From an uncultured bacterium (GTDB lineage Bacteria; Cyanobacteriota; Vampirovibrionia; Gastranaerophilales; Gastranaerophilaceae), in the NCBI GenBank assembly GCA_949035555.1, contig CAROLD010000001.1:186001-250000 (forward strand): 64,000 nt of DNA, in the 5' to 3' direction. Shown here one piece after another: positions 16,351 to 28,000 of this stretch. Every line of letters begins with the position of its first letter. The stretch's first letter is position 1. The notes under the pieces are model-generated. The model was not told the origin of the DNA. It did no database searches and saw only the letters and a list, made by a program, of their open reading frames with translations. Both the position numbers and the translations under genes were made by a program.

Positions 16351-19300
16351 TTATAACTGCTTCAACACTGCCGCTGAGGTAGTACGGGTAGTATTATATT
16401 GTTTGCCCAGTGCAACCTTCGGTTCCGGTGTTAATTGTTTTACAACCTTTTTCTGAGTATTATTTTGAACTTTTTCAGTGTTATTATCTCGTCCAAGCGC
16501 CCATCTTATGCCGCCTGTCATAGCAACACCGTTTCTTCCGCCGTTTCTCATCATTACCTGACCAAAGGCTGTAAAATAATCTTTCCACGTTCTTTGGATA
16601 CCCAAACCGTATTCAATATATGGTTTTACAGACATACTCGGTAATTTGATATTATTAGCAAATGCATCAGATGAATTCAATACATTCCACACCATACCAA
16701 CCTGTGCATAAGGCTGCCAGCCGTTTTTAGTATTTGCAATAAACCTCATGCTAGGGTTTAGCTGTATGCTGTGAGCAGGTTTGTTGTCTACGCGTACTCC
16801 CCCTGCATTTGTATAATCAAATGTATTAACAAACGAGTATGACATGAACATTATTGGCTGGAATATAAATTTACCTTCTTTAAATTCAAAGTTGTAACCT
16901 GTTTTTGAACCAACCCCTGCCAGTAAAGAAGTAAAGTCATCTTTACCATACATTGTACGAATTTGTCCTGTTGTAGCTCCGGCGTTAACAGTTAATGCTG
17001 ACCAGAAGTTACCTTTGTACATTGTATGAGTATAACCAAGAATACCGCCGTTTGCATTAATGTCAACGCCTGTGTAATTCATATTGGAGCCGTTATAGCC
17101 GATATATCCTGTTCCAACACTGTGCCAGCCGTTTTTATGTTCATAAAAATCAGTGTCAAATCCGGCAAGTGAACCGTAAGTTATAGCTCCAACTTTAGGA
17201 CCATTTTTCAGATTTATATTTTCAAATGTCACATATGGTCTGAACCAGCCGGCACTATTTTTTAATGCATTATATGGAATATTACTATTAAAATCGGTAA
17301 TCGCATATTTATTTTGATTCATCATAGACATACGTTCATTGAAAGGTAGTTGAGTAAATGAATCTGCGTGTTCAAAAACATGTTTAAAGGTTTCGTTAAT
17401 TGTGGATTGAGAAGCCGCAATTGTAGAAACAGGTGAGGCTAAAATTGCAGGGTTGAATGCATTTGACGGATTACCGCCTGCTGAACCACCTCTGTTGAAT
17501 ACAAAGTATCCGCCGTCTTTCCTGTTATCATACGATACTCCATATTTAAAGATAGGTGTTAAAATAGTTTGTCCGCCTAAACTTTCGGTTACATTATCTT
17601 TTAACCCGTTATCCGCAAATAAGACTTCTATTTTCACATCTGTAGGGATTTTAGTTGAATTAACGTAATTCAAAGCGGAGACATTAAGTTTTCCTGTATG
17701 CTCACCATATTCTTTCGCGGCAAATCTATCCATAGTCTTATCAGCAAGACTGACATCCGCAGACATGTTAATATCACCGGTAACGGTTAATTTCTCAACA
17801 TTATACGTATGAGTATCATTATTCAATGTAATAAGATTATTATTACCAATATTTAATTGAGAATTATGTATATCATTATATAATTCAAAGGTACCGGTAC
17901 CATCACCTGTTATATTAACAGCATAACCTTGTGTTCCATTGATATTATCATGCATTACAAATCTGCCGTTATTTTCTGTTTTAAAGGTTAAAGCAGGCAA
18001 TGTATTATCATTAGCTTTTTCTACCCAAATAGCGTTATCATCTTTAACACCGTTTGCTTCTGTATAGTTACCTTTGAAAACATTAACTGAACCATCGGAA
18101 ACAAAATTCATATCCGTTTTGGTAAAAATAGCTCCGCCATGTGCAGTTCCTGCTTCTGATTTAGCATAGTTATTAACGAAGCTTCCGCTAATATTACCGA
18201 CTTTGGAATCATTATAAATAGCACCGCCCTGGGCAACATCAATAACTGCTTCAGACCTGTTATTGATAAAATTACCTGATATATCAGCTATTTCACCTTT
18301 TTCTCCGGTAGCAACATCATCCATATTGAATATAGCAGCACCATAAGCCTTTTTACCGGTAACATAGTTATTAATAAAATCACCTTTTATATCACCAATT
18401 TTACCTGCCCAGTTATAAACACCGGCACCTTCTCCATGACCTGCGTTATCTCTGCTTCTGGCAACATTATTGATAAAATTACCGGTTATATTACCGATTG
18501 AACAGTTTTTGTAATTGTAAATAGCGCCACCATCACCATGAATACCGGCAACAACTTCATTTTCAGCAAAATAACCTTTTATATCGCCAATTTTACCATA
18601 GTTTGCGATTGCACCGCCTTGAGCTTTATTGATTCCACTGCTAGCAGTATTTCCGATAAAATTACCTTCAATACTTTCAATAGTTGCGTCACCTTTATTT
18701 CCATTAATATTTAAGATAGCACCACCATGAGCATTCTGACCTTTTACATGGTTATCAATAAAGTTACCCTTAATATTGCCAATTGTACTATTATTGAAAT
18801 TATAAATAGCACCGCCTTGAGCGTGCCCACTGTTATTCATAGCACTATTGGTACTGTTACTAATTGCTGTATTTCCAATAAAGTCACCGGTAATATTTCC
18901 AATATTACTATTATAAATATTAGCAATCGCACCACCATCACAATTACATCCGGAAACATAGTTTCCAATAAAATCACCTTTAATATTACTTATATTACCT
19001 TTGTTATCATTTAAAAGAGCTCCACCCTCAATATAATAATCTGTAGTATTTTCAGATATAGCATAATTTCCAATAAAGTGGGCATTCAAATCTTTTAAAA
19101 CACCGCTAATATTTGCTAATGCACCACCAGCGGCAGGTAACGTTTGACGATCCGATACAACGGGAGCACTATTTGAAGAAGTATGATTATCAATAAACAC
19201 ACCGTTTATTGAATTAATTGTCCCACCGTTATAAATGGCACCCCCATATGCTTTATGCTTATTTCCTTCACTATAATTTGAAACAAACATACCGGAGATA

Positions 19301-20325
19301 TCATTTATTACTGCTTGAGGGGAGGTTTTACCTATATTAAAAATTGCACCACCGTAAGATTGAGTACCAGTAGTATAGTTTCCTACGAAGTTGCCTTCAA
19401 TATCACCAACCTTACTATTATAATTATAAACAACACCACCCTGAGCGTGTCCTGTTGTAGCCTCAACCCTGTTTTCAATAAAATTACCGGTTATATTACC
19501 GATTACGCCGCCACCTTCATTATAAACAACCGCACCATCACCGTTTTTTACATACTTTCCTGAAATATAATTATTGATAAAATTACCATTAATATTGCCC
19601 AGTTTATTGTTATTATATATAGCTGCACCTTTTGAACCTGTGTCATTTAGTGTATGATTATAAATAAAATCTGCATTTATATCTACATTTGATTTATCTG
19701 ATGAATTGTATAACGCACCACCAACAACAGCACCTGCAACGTTATCAAAATAAACATTATTTACCTTTTCAGAAGTTATGTCACTTACTCTTGTTGTGAC
19801 TTGAGTATAATTTTTCGGAGTATAAGTATATTTATAATACTTTGTTTCAACACCGCCATTAGAACCATGAAGGTTTACTTCAACAGTATTGTTTCCGGCT
19901 TCACTAACTTCTTCCCAACTTATATGCTCATCTATTTTATTCGTACTAAAATTAACAATCGGAGCATTTAAATCAATTTTATAATATGAAGAGACAAGGT
20001 TAGCATCTTTATCAGCTGTTTTATATTCAAAAGTATAATCGTCCGCTGCCCCTTCTGTTATCGTATAAGCACTTCCGGATGATTGAACAGAATCCGCTTC
20101 TGCCCAAGTTTTATCTGTAGAATTATATTCTCCCTTTTGCGGGATTAAAATATTATTGTCTTTTAAATAGTCTAATGTTGGTGTTTCTACAGGTTTTTGT
20201 GACAGGTCAATCTCTGATAAATCTGCCGCCTGCACAGTATTACCCATTCCTACAATTGCACAGCCTGTAAGTATTGCAGCTGATAAAGTTTTAAAATTGC
20301 ACTCTTTTCTAATCTTTTTCATCAT
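16351..20325 (-). CDS. autotransporter with beta-helix passenger (1324 aa)
   Basis: A type V secreted surface protein. Residues 1-33 form a signal peptide ending VQAA. The passenger from about residue 160 to 780 is a run of roughly 20 right-handed beta-helix turns, with alternating GGAIYN and IGNI-G-FI-N elements. A glycine-rich linker near residue 960 leads into a C-terminal beta-barrel of about 260 residues (WFRPYVTFENINLKNGPKVG, then GGRNGVAMTGGIRWALG). Unusually, about 48 residues follow the last strand, ending VLKQL, instead of a terminal aromatic residue. The start has GAGGT. The gene is preceded by a 158-bp segment with 20-bp inverted ends. Adhesion is plausible but unproven. Confidence 0.9.
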   Translation of the reverse strand: MMKKIRKECNFKTLSAAILTGCAIVGMGNTVQAADLSEIDLSQKPVETPTLDYLKDNNILIPQKGEYNSTDKTWAEADSVQSSGSAYTITEGAADDYTFEYKTADKDANLVSSYYKIDLNAPIVNFSTNKIDEHISWEEVSEAGNNTVEVNLHGSNGGVETKYYKYTYTPKNYTQVTTRVSDITSEKVNNVYFDNVAGAVVGGALYNSSDKSNVDINADFIYNHTLNDTGSKGAAIYNNNKLGNINGNFINNYISGKYVKNGDGAVVYNEGGGVIGNITGNFIENRVEATTGHAQGGVVYNYNSKVGDIEGNFVGNYTTGTQSYGGAIFNIGKTSPQAVINDISGMFVSNYSEGNKHKAYGGAIYNGGTINSINGVFIDNHTSSNSAPVVSDRQTLPAAGGALANISGVLKDLNAHFIGNYAISENTTDYYIEGGALLNDNKGNISNIKGDFIGNYVSGCNCDGGAIANIYNSNIGNITGDFIGNTAISNSTNSAMNNSGHAQGGAIYNFNNSTIGNIKGNFIDNHVKGQNAHGGAILNINGNKGDATIESIEGNFIGNTASSGINKAQGGAIANYGKIGDIKGYFAENEVVAGIHGDGGAIYNYKNCSIGNITGNFINNVARSRDNAGHGEGAGVYNWAGKIGDIKGDFINNYVTGKKAYGAAIFNMDDVATGEKGEIADISGNFINNRSEAVIDVAQGGAIYNDSKVGNISGSFVNNYAKSEAGTAHGGAIFTKTDMNFVSDGSVNVFKGNYTEANGVKDDNAIWVEKANDNTLPALTFKTENNGRFVMHDNINGTQGYAVNITGDGTGTFELYNDIHNSQLNIGNNNLITLNNDTHTYNVEKLTVTGDINMSADVSLADKTMDRFAAKEYGEHTGKLNVSALNYVNSTKIPTDVKIEVLFADNGLKDNVTESLGGQTILTPIFKYGVSYDNRKDGGYFVFNRGGSAGGNPSNAFNPAILASPVSTIAASQSTINETFKHVFEHADSFTQLPFNERMSMMNQNKYAITDFNSNIPYNALKNSAGWFRPYVTFENINLKNGPKVGAITYGSLAGFDTDFYEHKNGWHSVGTGYIGYNGSNMNYTGVDINANGGILGYTHTMYKGNFWSALTVNAGATTGQIRTMYGKDDFTSLLAGVGSKTGYNFEFKEGKFIFQPIMFMSYSFVNTFDYTNAGGVRVDNKPAHSIQLNPSMRFIANTKNGWQPYAQVGMVWNVLNSSDAFANNIKLPSMSVKPYIEYGLGIQRTWKDYFTAFGQVMMRNGGRNGVAMTGGIRWALGRDNNTEKVQNNTQKKVVKQLTPEPKVALGKQYNTTRTTSAAVLKQL

Positions 20326-20340
20326 AATACCTCATATTCT

Positions 20341-20498
20341 ATACATCAAAATTAATAAAATGTGATTTATACCTTGAAAGTTCTATCGTTCCTGAGTTCA
20401 TTTTTGCTATGACTTCTAATCTTTAAAATTGAAAAGGTCTAAAACCTTTACATATCCTTTCATACATCGAATGCCTACTTTTATTAATTTTGATGTAT
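20341..20498. repeat. 158-bp segment bounded by 20-bp perfect inverted repeats (candidate invertible switch or MITE)
   Basis: ATACATCAAAATTAATAAAA (20341-20360) and its exact reverse complement (20479-20498) enclose 118 bp. The left repeat begins 16 bp upstream of the autotransporter start codon. The interior holds a small AAAGGT-CTAAA-ACCTTT hairpin and no ORF. I see no convincing sigma-70 promoter in either orientation. No obvious target-site duplication flanks it. The rest of the 334-bp gap up to rpmE (20499-20605) is AT-rich and holds nothing I can assign. Confidence 0.7.
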
Positions 20499-20605
20499 TT
20501 TTATAATAATAAATGCCTTGCTCATAGAATGCAATCCATTAAGTGGTTGAAAAAATATTTTATATTAACATTATAACTCTATTTCGTAGATAACTCAACC
20601 ATAAA

Positions 20606-20645
20606 AAAGAACGGCGATACAGATAAATCTGTATCGCCGTTCTTT
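20606..20645 (-). terminator. terminator after rpmE
   Basis: AAAGAACGGCGATACAGAT with ATCTGTATCGCCGTTCTTT around an AA loop: a long perfect stem with a T-run on the minus strand. Confidence 0.9.
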
Positions 20646-20659
20646 GTATCTTAAAATTC

Positions 20660-20863
20660 TTAATTTTTCTTTCCGTATCTTTTGTTGAATCTTTCAACTC
20701 TACCTTCAGAGTCTAAGATTTTTTGTTGACCGGTATAGAACGGGTGACAGTTGTTACAAATTTCAACTGTTAAACCATCTACTACTGAACCTGTTTCGAT
20801 TTCGTTACCGCAAACACATTTTATTGTGGTTTTCTTATAATCAGGGTGAATTCCGTTTTTCAT
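20660..20863 (-). CDS. rpmE: 50S ribosomal protein L31 (zinc-binding type)
   Basis: 67 residues starting MKNGIHPDYKKTTIKCVCGN. The four zinc cysteines are all present (CVC near residue 16, CNNC near residue 36), followed by HPFYTGQQKILDSEGRVERF. This is the C+ form that depends on zinc. The start has GAGGT. Confidence 0.97.
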   Translation of the reverse strand: MKNGIHPDYKKTTIKCVCGNEIETGSVVDGLTVEICNNCHPFYTGQQKILDSEGRVERFNKRYGKKN

Positions 20864-20976
20864 TGTTACCTCTTTCTTTCAAGATTCCAAACTTGAATAA
20901 TTTATTTACATTCGACTAACAAAATTTTATAATACTAAATAAACAAAATCAAGTGTTTTTTAAAATCAGTTAATAT

Positions 20977-21318
20977 TTACCACTTTTTAAATATAAAAAA
21001 CACAGCAAGAATTATAAAACAAAAACCTACAAGATAATTCCATTTAAATTGCTCTTTGAGATAAAAGACGGAAAAGAAACTAAAAACTACAAGAGTAATG
21101 ACTTCCTGAATAGTTTTTAATTGTGCGGCGTTGTAAGTTTCGTAACCAATTCTGTTCGCCGGAACCTGAAAACAGTATTCAAACAGAGCAATACCCCAGC
21201 TGACAAGGACAACTAACCACAAAGCAGAGGAACGAAATTTCAAATGCCCATACCACGCAAATGTCATGAATATATTGGAAATAAGAAGTAAAACAATCGG
21301 CGCAACAGCTCTTATCAT
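20977..21318 (-). CDS. DMT/DUF486 family membrane protein
   Basis: About 113 residues with four membrane helices. It has the DUF486 hallmarks SNIFMTFAWYGHLKFR near the N-terminus, WGIALFEYCFQVPANRIGY in the middle and FYLKEQFKWNYLVGF near the end. The family belongs to the drug/metabolite transporter group, and its function is unknown. I place the start at ATG 21318: the upstream TTG at 21336 directly precedes AAAGGG (21328-21333), which is the ribosome-binding site for 21318. Confidence 0.88.
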   Translation of the reverse strand: MIRAVAPIVLLLISNIFMTFAWYGHLKFRSSALWLVVLVSWGIALFEYCFQVPANRIGYETYNAAQLKTIQEVITLVVFSFFSVFYLKEQFKWNYLVGFCFIILAVFFIFKKW

Positions 21319-21381
21319 ATGGTTAAACCCTTTCAATAACGTTATAAATGTACCTAATAATTATAAACCAAATAAAAAGGC

Positions 21382-21410
21382 TTGACAGTTAAAAATTTTT
21401 TGCATATAAT
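21382..21410 (+). promoter_or_regulatory. consensus promoter of the tRNA cluster
   Basis: Perfect TTGACA (21382-21387), 17-nt spacer, perfect TATAAT (21405-21410), 17 nt before the first tRNA. Confidence 0.9.
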
Positions 21411-21427
21411 CAATTATACAAGCACAC

Positions 21428-21500
21428 GCCGGTATAGCTCAATTGGCAGAGCAACGGTTTTGTAAACCGTAGGTTGTAGGTTCGAGTCCCATTACCGGCT
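21428..21500 (+). tRNA. tRNA-Thr (TGT)
   Basis: Acceptor GCCGGTA/TACCGGC, anticodon loop TTTGTAA (anticodon TGT), T-loop TTCGAGT. No CCA is encoded. It is first in a three-tRNA cluster. Confidence 0.97.
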
Positions 21501-21602
21501 TTTTTACTGAAAACGGGGCACACAAGTTACATAGGCGGACTTAAGAAAAGAATGCTGAAACTCAAATGAGTACTTGCCGATGACTCTCAGTAAAATACTC
21601 AA

Positions 21603-21674
<72 letters not shown>

Positions 21675-21715
21675 TATTTAAACCCTTCGATGGGCAGTAA
21701 TTGAAAATTTAATAT

Positions 21716-21798
<83 letters not shown>

Positions 21799-21805
21799 AA
21801 TTCTA

Positions 21806-21832
21806 AAAAGATCCCGTTTAGGGGTCTTTTTA
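21806..21832 (+). terminator. terminator of the tRNA cluster
   Basis: AAAGATCCC/GGGGTCTTT stem with a GTTTA loop, then T-rich sequence. Confidence 0.85.
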
Positions 21833-21979
21833 ATTTTTACCCTTGAAATTCTCTAAAAACGTTTATATAATAAAAGTATAATGATTATTAGAAAACTAAC
21901 CATTATTTAAAACTTGGGAAATAAATTTTATAATATATAGCATTCCGAAATATTTATCGGGAAACAACTTTCTTAATAT

Positions 21980-22018
21980 CAATCAAATGGATGGTACTTA
22001 TAGCCATATTATTTGATA
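21980..22018 (+). promoter_or_regulatory. hairpin in the upstream region of the giant autotransporter
   Basis: ATCAAATGG pairs with CCAT...ATTTGAT, just upstream of the AAAGAGG ribosome-binding site for ATG 22044. Its role is unknown. The preceding 21840-21980 is AT-rich and carries possible -10 boxes only. Confidence 0.35.
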
Positions 22019-22043
22019 AGCTAAAAAAAGAGGATATTTGGAT

Positions 22044-25000
22044 ATGAAAAAAGTAGATTTGACTTCTTGTATAGAAAATGCCATAAAAACCCTGATATCA
22101 TTGCATCTTAGGGGGGGGGGTAGCACTAAAAGCCTTATCAATAGCGGCTCTTGCGGGTTGCGTCTCTTTTTCATCAAATAGTGCCGGAGCAGCAGAATTA
22201 AGCGTTGCTCCAATATTGGAACAACTTAACGATTCCAGTGAAGAAAAAACTAATATCTCCGTATATTCTTCAAGCGAATATACTTTAACAGAAATTACAC
22301 CTGAAGACATAAACAATTTACCTGCCAACGTAATAAAATATTATAACCCTAATACTACAGATAAAAATGTTCATTACTTTGAAATAAACTTTAAAAATTC
22401 AGTATATGGCGAAGGCGCAAATTCTAAATATTTCAAATGGTCAAAAGATGGTGATAATGTTAAACTTGTTGAAACAACAAACTCCGCCGAAGCTGTCTTA
22501 GTATTAAAATACAACGATGGAGAAGAAATACAGGGTGCATTTGTTGATTTTAACGAACAGCTCTCAAGTGTAAACAAAGAATTTGTTGCCCAAAACATAA
22601 AAGGAATAATTGATGCAAAGGGTGAAATTGGAAGCGTTTCATCAAAGTTTGTAGGTAACACTATAGATATAACATCAGATGACGGATTCGCATATTCTGC
22701 AATCTTGTCCGAATATGATGCGTCAATCCATAATGTTAATTCAAGTTTTATAGGGAATACAGTAAATGTTAATGCTGACAAAACAGTTTACGGAACATTA
22801 ATAAAATCACTTTCCCGGATGGATAATATTAATTCTGAATTTATCGGCAACACTATTAATGCACAAACAGAAGTAAGCGGAGGGATATTGCAAATATCTT
22901 CCGCCGGTAAGGTAAAAGATTTATCATCTGACTTTTTATTAAACAGCACAATAAGCCAGGGGGCAAATGTTAACGGTGCAATAATACAAAACGAAGGTAC
23001 TATTGATAAAATAAGTTCAAATTTTGCGGGCAACTACGGCGCGGCATCAAGCAGCGGGAATATTCGCGGCGGAGTATTATACAACAGCGGAAGTGTTGGA
23101 ATAAACAATTCTGCTTTTTCTGCTAACTATGCAAAAACCGAAAGCGGAGACGCATTAGGCGGTGCAATTCATAATAAACGCGGATTAATTATTGAAAATT
23201 CCACATTCTTTGAGAACTATGCAGAGTCTTCAACCGGAAAAGCTCGAGGCGGTGCAATTTATTCGGATATGGATGTAACTATCACTGCCAACAACGGAAA
23301 AACTACAGAGTTTACCGGCAACTACGTAAAAAATAACGGAGTTATTGAAAATCAGGCAATCTATATGGATTCTGATTCTGCCACTCTAAAATTGACTGCA
23401 ACAGATAACGGCGAAATTATAATTAATGACAATATCGATGGCGTTTTAGGTTATAAAGTAAATATTGGCGGCGATAGTACAGGATTTGTAAAACTGTTTG
23501 GCGATATTAACAATGCAAACATTACGGTATCAGATACAAATCTTGACTTAATGGACAACATATATCATGAATACAACTTCACAAATTTATCATCTAAAGA
23601 CACCGCACAATATCATATTGACGTAAACTTTGCTGATAGAAAAGCTGATACATTTACACTTGGAGCAGGGTCAAGCGGAGTTGTTTACATTTCTGAATTC
23701 AATCAAATTGGTCAAACACCTATAGAAAGCACTATAGTACAGGTATTAAATGCACCTGATACAATACGGATTGAGTTAGCACAAGGGTTAATTGATAAAT
23801 ACCATAGTGTTACTATGAGTGAACTTGAGACACAAACTGACGCTATTGCCCAAACAACATTATGGGATAAAGAATACTTTAAACATTATTATCGCGAGGT
23901 TACGACAAACGGAATACGCACAGCTGTATCTGATACTGCGAGAAATAATGCCGATAGTATAGAGTATTATGTAGAAAAGAAAACAGAAAACTACAAAAAC
24001 GAATCCTTAGGCGACACATTAGGAGTAATGAGTTCCATAAAAACAGGCTACCGTTCATTCAACGCACAATCCGATGAGGATATTTATGTTGTTAAAAACG
24101 ATATTGGAAATGTTGCCGATGGAACATTAAATATTACAGGGATAAGATACAATGATAATTATTCAAAAATAGATGCTGACGGTCATAATTTATTTGAATT
24201 TACAGAAGGCAGCGGGAACTTAAATATTTCAACTATTGATATAATAAATACCTCTGATGCTGACGGTTCTGTTATAAACAACAGAAATGCAGGTTCAACA
24301 GTAACGTTATCTAATGTTTCTATTGATTCTGCAAGTAAAAATGCGATTATCAATGATGGTATTTTGAATATTCAAGACCGCTTCACAACAAACTCCGGTA
24401 TAACAGGAACCGGTACATTAAACTTTAGCAGGAATACCGATGAAAGATTCACTAACGGGGCATCCATTGTTCAGGATACAATAAATATCGATATTGGCGG
24501 AAATCATAGCCTTACATTAGATAAAGGCAGTACTATCAGTGGAAACATCAATCTTAAGAACGGGCATTTATATATTTCTGCTGATGATTTACTCAGTGAT
24601 GCTGTTTTATCCGGTTCCGGACGAGTAAAATTACAAGAAGGTACATTAAACTCTGCAATATCTTCAACTACAAAAACGCATTGGGTAGATATCTTGGGGG
24701 ATGTTACTCTTCAAAACACTATTTCAACAGGTGGTATAACACTTTTAGGCGGTAAAACACTCACAACTAATGCAGATTACATAAAAAGTACCGTTCAACA
24801 TACATCTCCTGAGGGGTTGAGAGCTACCCTAAACCTTACAGGCGGAACCTTATCCGACGGTATCATTAACTCTTCTGCAATCGATGTAAATATACTTGGA
24901 GAAGTAAATATTGCAGAAGGCAGTAAGATAAACGGACTATTGCATATTAACGAAAATGGTATATTAAACTCTTATAGTACTGTTGCTAATGCCATTGGAG

Positions 25001-28000
25001 ATGCAAATTATAAATACAATGACGGTATTATAAATATCTATGGTGAACAAGGTGAAGTTCGAGGAAATATCAGCGGAAGCGGTACTATAAACATTTTTGG
25101 TACAGCAACTCTGGGTAATCAAGTAAACCAAGAACTTATTCACATTATGGAAGGCGGGAAATTAACAATTACACCAACGCATCTAAGAGCGCCAATTTGG
25201 AATGACTCTATTTTACAGCTTCGAAATCCAAATAGCGGATTAACACAAAGAGTATATGGAGATGGGTATACTGAAATTATATCACAAGTTATAAGTATAG
25301 GTGCACCTATAGAACAAGAAATAAAAGTTCTGGAAAATGCATCTGTATATATTAACAATGTAGACTATATAGGAGATACAATTTCAAATGAGGGTTTAAC
25401 TGTTATCCGAAAAGGAGCAAGCACCACAGGAGAATTAAGACACGATATAACAGGTAGCGGCACAATAATGTTTGATAACGGCGCCATTTATAACTATGCA
25501 AATTTAACAGGGTCTGTTATCAGGTCAGTTAGCGGTCCATTATACTCTAATGCAAATTTATTACACGGTGATATTGTTCTGGATAATGGTGCTGTATTTC
25601 TTACGGACGGAACGCTAAACTCACCGGTATATAATTACGGCACTACTGTTAATGGAAGCTTAAATATAGGAACTAGTAATACTCCGGCTGATGTTGTTCT
25701 TAATAAACCCGTTAGCTCTTGGCTACAGGTGCAAAATAATTCTTCAGCAACAATAGAAATAGAAAATGTACAACATGATTTTAGACTATATCGCGACTCA
25801 AATCTATTTTTAAAAGGTGATGGAGTACTAGATTATACTGCCTATGGTTCTACCGGAACCTTAAATATACTTGGTAATATTTCAACAACAGACAAAAGGA
25901 TAGAACCAAATGTACATATTGCAGAAAGTGGAATCTTTACTGCTGATTCAGATAGACTTTCAGCTCAAATTACAAATAATGGTAAATTATATTTATCAGG
26001 AACTATCTCTAAAGCAATTTTAGGCGACGGAACAACATATATTAATGACAATTTGACGTTAGGTTCTTCTGGCTCTGCACAAACACCATTATTCGCAAAT
26101 TTGGATTTAAACAATGGTACATTAAAAACCAGCGGAGAAAACCCGAGATCCATCTATCTTGGAACTGCTAAAAATACAGGGACACTTGATTTAAAAGTTA
26201 ATATTGGAACTACGAGTATTGATAATTTTGTATTAAATTCTGATTCTGATGCGATATTCAAGATTGGTAATTTAGAAATTCAAAACTTTGCAAATAATAA
26301 GCGTGATGGATATATATATCAAGTCTTAAAAGGTGGAAGTTCTGCCCAACTATCACTGGATTGGCACGACTTTACATTAGATGACTACGAATCAACAACC
26401 GATACTATTAGTTCTGCTAATGTTAATTTTGACGATGAATTCAATATAAGACATCGCTCAGGAACAACCGCAGGAACAGTTGAATTAGCAGAAAAAGAAA
26501 CTCCAAATGACAGTATCCGTATGACATATGAAGAAACTCAATGGAATGATTGGGAAACAGAGAGAGCGGATATATTAGCGGCATTAAACAGATATACTAC
26601 AACGGAAGATAGAAACTTCAACTTTAAAACATCTCAAGATAAATATACAGTTCTTGAAAATCTCGGTAATACCGCATATGGAGTTTTAAATATCAATGGA
26701 CGCACAGACGAAGACGGCAACCGTTCAACTATAGATATGGACGGCTACACAGGTCTAATTACGACCGGTGCTTCTACGACTTGGAAACAATATGTAAACG
26801 TAAATATTGAAAATACTGAAATAGTAAATTCAAAAGATTATGCAATCCAAATAACAAACTATAATTCTATGGGAACAATAGCAGAAGATGGAACTGTTTC
26901 CGGCGGGATTATCAATTCTGCGTTTAGAAATAATACAATCAATAATAGTTCAAGTGTAGACAGCCGTAGCGGCGCTGTATATACTACTGGCAGCGTAATC
27001 TCACAAATAAAAGATACAGTATTTAGCGGTAACCAAACATTTAAAACTAATACAGATATATATACAAACCCAAGCGGAATAGGTGCAGCATTAAATATTC
27101 ATCTAAATAGTGCAATCGGCTCAAAAGAATATAACACCGGCGGTATAACAAATTCTATATTTGAAAACAATTCTATTACCTTATCCGGTAACAATGTGGC
27201 TAATGGTTATGGTGCCGGTATTTATATGGGCAATGGTACTTTTATATCAAACATAAAAGATTCTACAATCCAAAATAACACAATTACTGGCGGAGCAGGT
27301 GCTTTTGGCGGAGGGATATACTTATATTCAAGTACAAAGATAAATAACATAGAAAATACCAAATTTTTAAACAACACTATAACCGTTAAAACAGGAACGA
27401 CATCCGGTGGTGCTATTCATCTACATCTTCCTACTGAAATTAATACAATCAAAGATTCTTATTTCTTTGGAAACTCATCCAGAAATGAAAGCTTCACTTC
27501 TAGGGGCGGTGGTATTGGCAGTGTTGACTCAAATAATAATAGTCCTATTACTATTAACAGCATAACAGGTACAACTTTTGAAAATAACTTTGCATCATAT
27601 GGTTCTGCAATCTATTTTGACGGTAAAATTGGAACAATAGACAACTGTAAATTCCTAAACAATACCTCTGATATAGAAGGAGCTGTAAGAATAGGTTATT
27701 ATGACTCCGGAGTTATATCAAACACACTATTCCAAAATAACAAAACAAGCTTGAATAATAATATTCCGTATAAAAGCTATTTTTTAAGAGGAAATGTATT
27801 CTCAATTGCACAAGATAAAACGTTAACATTAGACAATGTTACTTTTGACCATAACATTATAGAATCTGACACAGAATATGGAAATGTTATAAACTCCAAA
27901 GGTGGTGCACTATTTAAAGATGGTTATGGTAATATGACCATAAATAATTCCACATTTACAAATAATTATATTACCGGTAACAATAACGATATGAGAGCAG

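Noticed and set aside
21501..21602. An additional tRNA between the two tRNA-Thr genes
   Set aside because: No cloverleaf can be drawn; it appears to be spacer of the tRNA transcript.
22216..22218. TTG at 22216 as the start of the giant autotransporter
   Set aside because: No ribosome-binding site, and the signal peptide lies upstream across the G tract in the same frame.
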